Source: Proteocatella sp049670425 (GTDB lineage Bacteria; Bacillota; Clostridia; Peptostreptococcales; Filifactoraceae). Taken from it: a stretch of 6,445 nucleotides of DNA. The notes beneath the pieces are model-generated. The model had not been told where the DNA came from and made no database searches. It saw nothing but the letters and a program-made list of their open reading frames with translations. Of the stretch, positions 5,410-6,445 are shown piece after piece; position 1 is the first letter of the stretch; each line of letters opens with the position of its first letter. The translations under genes were made by a program, and so were the position numbers. The DNA is taken from assembly GCA_049670425.1 (NCBI GenBank), contig JBATTG010000083.1, forward strand, positions 1 through 6,445, written 5' to 3'.

Positions 5410-5784
5410 ATGTCAAAAAATAATGTAATCGATTTTAAAGATATAAAGAGTGCAAATTCTAAAATTGACACGGACATAAAAATAAACAGCCTGCCAAAAA
5501 ATAAGCAAAGTAAGTTGAATTTCAAGAATGTATGTTTATTAGTCGTTATAATAATAGCCATATTATATCCCGCAGCCTACATTGGAAATCAATTTGTTAC
5601 TCTAGCTAAATTTGAAAGTGAAATTAAAAATTTAAAATCAGAACTGGAAGAAACTAAGGCCAGGAGTAAAAGCATTCAAGAAGAAATTGATGGCGCTAAA
5701 AGCAATGAATTTATAGAAAAAATGGCAAGAGAAAAATTAAAGATGGTTAAAAAAGATGAGATTGTATATGTGAAAATCGAATAA
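5410..5784 (+). CDS. divIC: Septum formation initiator, DivIC/FtsB family
   Basis: DivIC is a bitopic membrane protein of the division complex that pairs with FtsL and DivIB at the septum. The 124-residue protein has a basic, polar cytoplasmic N-terminus (1-38), one membrane segment at about 40-59 (VCLLVVIIIAILYPAAY region), a heptad-like coiled coil at about 66-98 rich in Glu, Lys and Leu, and the conserved end FIEKMAREKLKMVKKDEIVY at 101-120, close to the family form YIExxAREKLGMVxPGE. The usual Gly before Met-Val is Lys111 here. ATG 5410 has GAGAGG at 5396-5401 with an 8-nt spacer. Its place just after rqcP supports DivIC rather than FtsL. The Ppx/GppA gene starts 21 bp downstream, so all three genes probably share a transcript. 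Confidence 0.9.
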   Translation: MSKNNVIDFKDIKSANSKIDTDIKINSLPKNKQSKLNFKNVCLLVVIIIAILYPAAYIGNQFVTLAKFESEIKNLKSELEETKARSKSIQEEIDGAKSNEFIEKMAREKLKMVKKDEIVYVKIE

Positions 5785-5805
5785 ACCTATAGAATAGAGG
5801 TAAAT

Positions 5806-6445
5806 ATGAAAATTGCCAGTATTGATATTGGAACAAATTCCATGAGACTTTTAATTGCTGATTATGACAAGCACATAGCTAATAGAAAAAAATATGTAAA
5901 CACCACTCGAATGGGACAGGGTGTAAATAAAAACGGCTTTATAAGTAATGATGCGATGAAGCGTAATGTAGACTCGTTCATAGACTTTGTGGAAACCGCA
6001 AAAGGCGAACATGCCGAAAGAATATACGCAATTGGAACATCGGCACTAAGAGACTCGAAGAATAAAGAAGAATTCATTGATATTATAAAATCACATACAG
6101 GAATCGAAATTGAAGTTATCAACGGCAGCGTAGAAGCGGAGCTTGGTTTTTATGGAGTGACCTTGGGTATTGAAGACAGGCGCAGGATACTCATACTTGA
6201 TATTGGCGGGGGATCCACGGAATTTGTAGTAGGTTCAAAAGATGAAGGCGTAATATACAGGGAGAGCATCGATATTGGCGCAGTCAGATTAACCGAAAAA
6301 TTTCAAATAACCGATGAAAACACAGACGAAAACCTTAATGAAATGACAAAATATATAAATAAAAAGATAGAACATTGTTCAAGCATTATGCAGGAGTATA
6401 AAATAGAAACTGTAATTGGAATAGGCGGGACCATAACCACCGCAT
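5806..6445 (+). CDS. ppx: Ppx/GppA family phosphatase, N-terminal part (3' end outside window)
   Basis: The frame stays open from ATG 5806 to the window end (213 full codons). The protein belongs to the ASKHA superfamily: exopolyphosphatase (polyP to orthophosphate) or pppGpp phosphatase. Motifs: phosphate-1 loop IDIGTNSMRLLI near residues 6-17, YAIGTSALRDSKN near 75-87, VINGSVEAELGFYGV near 104-118, phosphate-2 loop LDIGGGSTEFVVG near 132-144, SIDIGAVRLTE near 154-164, and IGIGGTITT near 204-212. In VINGSVEAE the Glu before Ala sits where the family has its catalytic Glu, while the neighbouring family Glu is Val. The ribosome site is AGAGG at 5796-5800 with a 5-nt spacer. The sequence cannot separate Ppx from GppA activity, so the symbol is a family label. 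It follows divIC by 21 bp. Confidence 0.92.
   Translation, partial: MKIASIDIGTNSMRLLIADYDKHIANRKKYVNTTRMGQGVNKNGFISNDAMKRNVDSFIDFVETAKGEHAERIYAIGTSALRDSKNKEEFIDIIKSHTGIEIEVINGSVEAELGFYGVTLGIEDRRRILILDIGGGSTEFVVGSKDEGVIYRESIDIGAVRLTEKFQITDENTDENLNEMTKYINKKIEHCSSIMQEYKIETVIGIGGTITTA

Noticed and set aside
5862..6122. Minus-strand open frame of 86 codons near the right end
   Set aside because: It is antisense to the Ppx/GppA gene, whose motifs (IGTSALRDS, INGSVEAEL) are encoded on the plus strand over the same bases.

Overview
The window looks like chromosomal sequence from a low-GC Firmicute, most likely a Clostridia-type anaerobe. Evidence: strong AGGAGG-like ribosome sites before nearly every gene, AT-rich codon choice (AAA, ATA, AGA), a single-chain PurL of the clostridial form, a ThiW-type ECF vitamin transporter, and the YabO/DivIC gene pair. 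The species cannot be named from this sequence. Apart from the ends cut by the window (purL and the Ppx/GppA gene), every gene is intact. No insertion sequences, CRISPR arrays, tRNA or rRNA genes were seen.

Layout. (1) 1-2285, plus strand: the 3' end of purL (glutaminase domain of FGAM synthase), then purB (adenylosuccinate lyase, a long form resembling the animal enzyme). These are two steps of de novo purine synthesis. (2) 2317-2362: a perfect 21-bp hairpin between convergent genes, which can serve as a terminator in both directions. (3) 2462-4457, minus strand: a thiamine salvage operon in the order thiW-thiM-thiE. ThiW probably imports the thiazole precursor, ThiM phosphorylates it, and ThiE joins it to HMP-PP to give thiamine phosphate. 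(4) 4458 to about 4947, minus strand: an unusually long operon leader of about 490 nt. It holds a canonical TPP riboswitch (4836-4920) with its own intrinsic terminator (4775-4806), followed by a second element (4616-4694). That element repeats the pyrimidine-sensing half of the TPP aptamer, including an exact 13-nt match, but replaces the pyrophosphate-sensing half with a simple hairpin. (5) 4921-5139: an AT-rich divergent promoter region. (6) 5140-6445, plus strand: rqcP/yabO (S4-domain ribosome rescue factor), divIC (cell division) and the 5' part of a Ppx/GppA phosphatase, apparently one operon.

The items most worth a second look are the half-TPP-like RNA element downstream of the true TPP riboswitch, and an A8 homopolymer near the end of thiW. 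The zero frame at that run gives a 56-bp overlap with thiM. Losing or gaining one A would place the thiW stop exactly on thiM's ribosome site or start codon.
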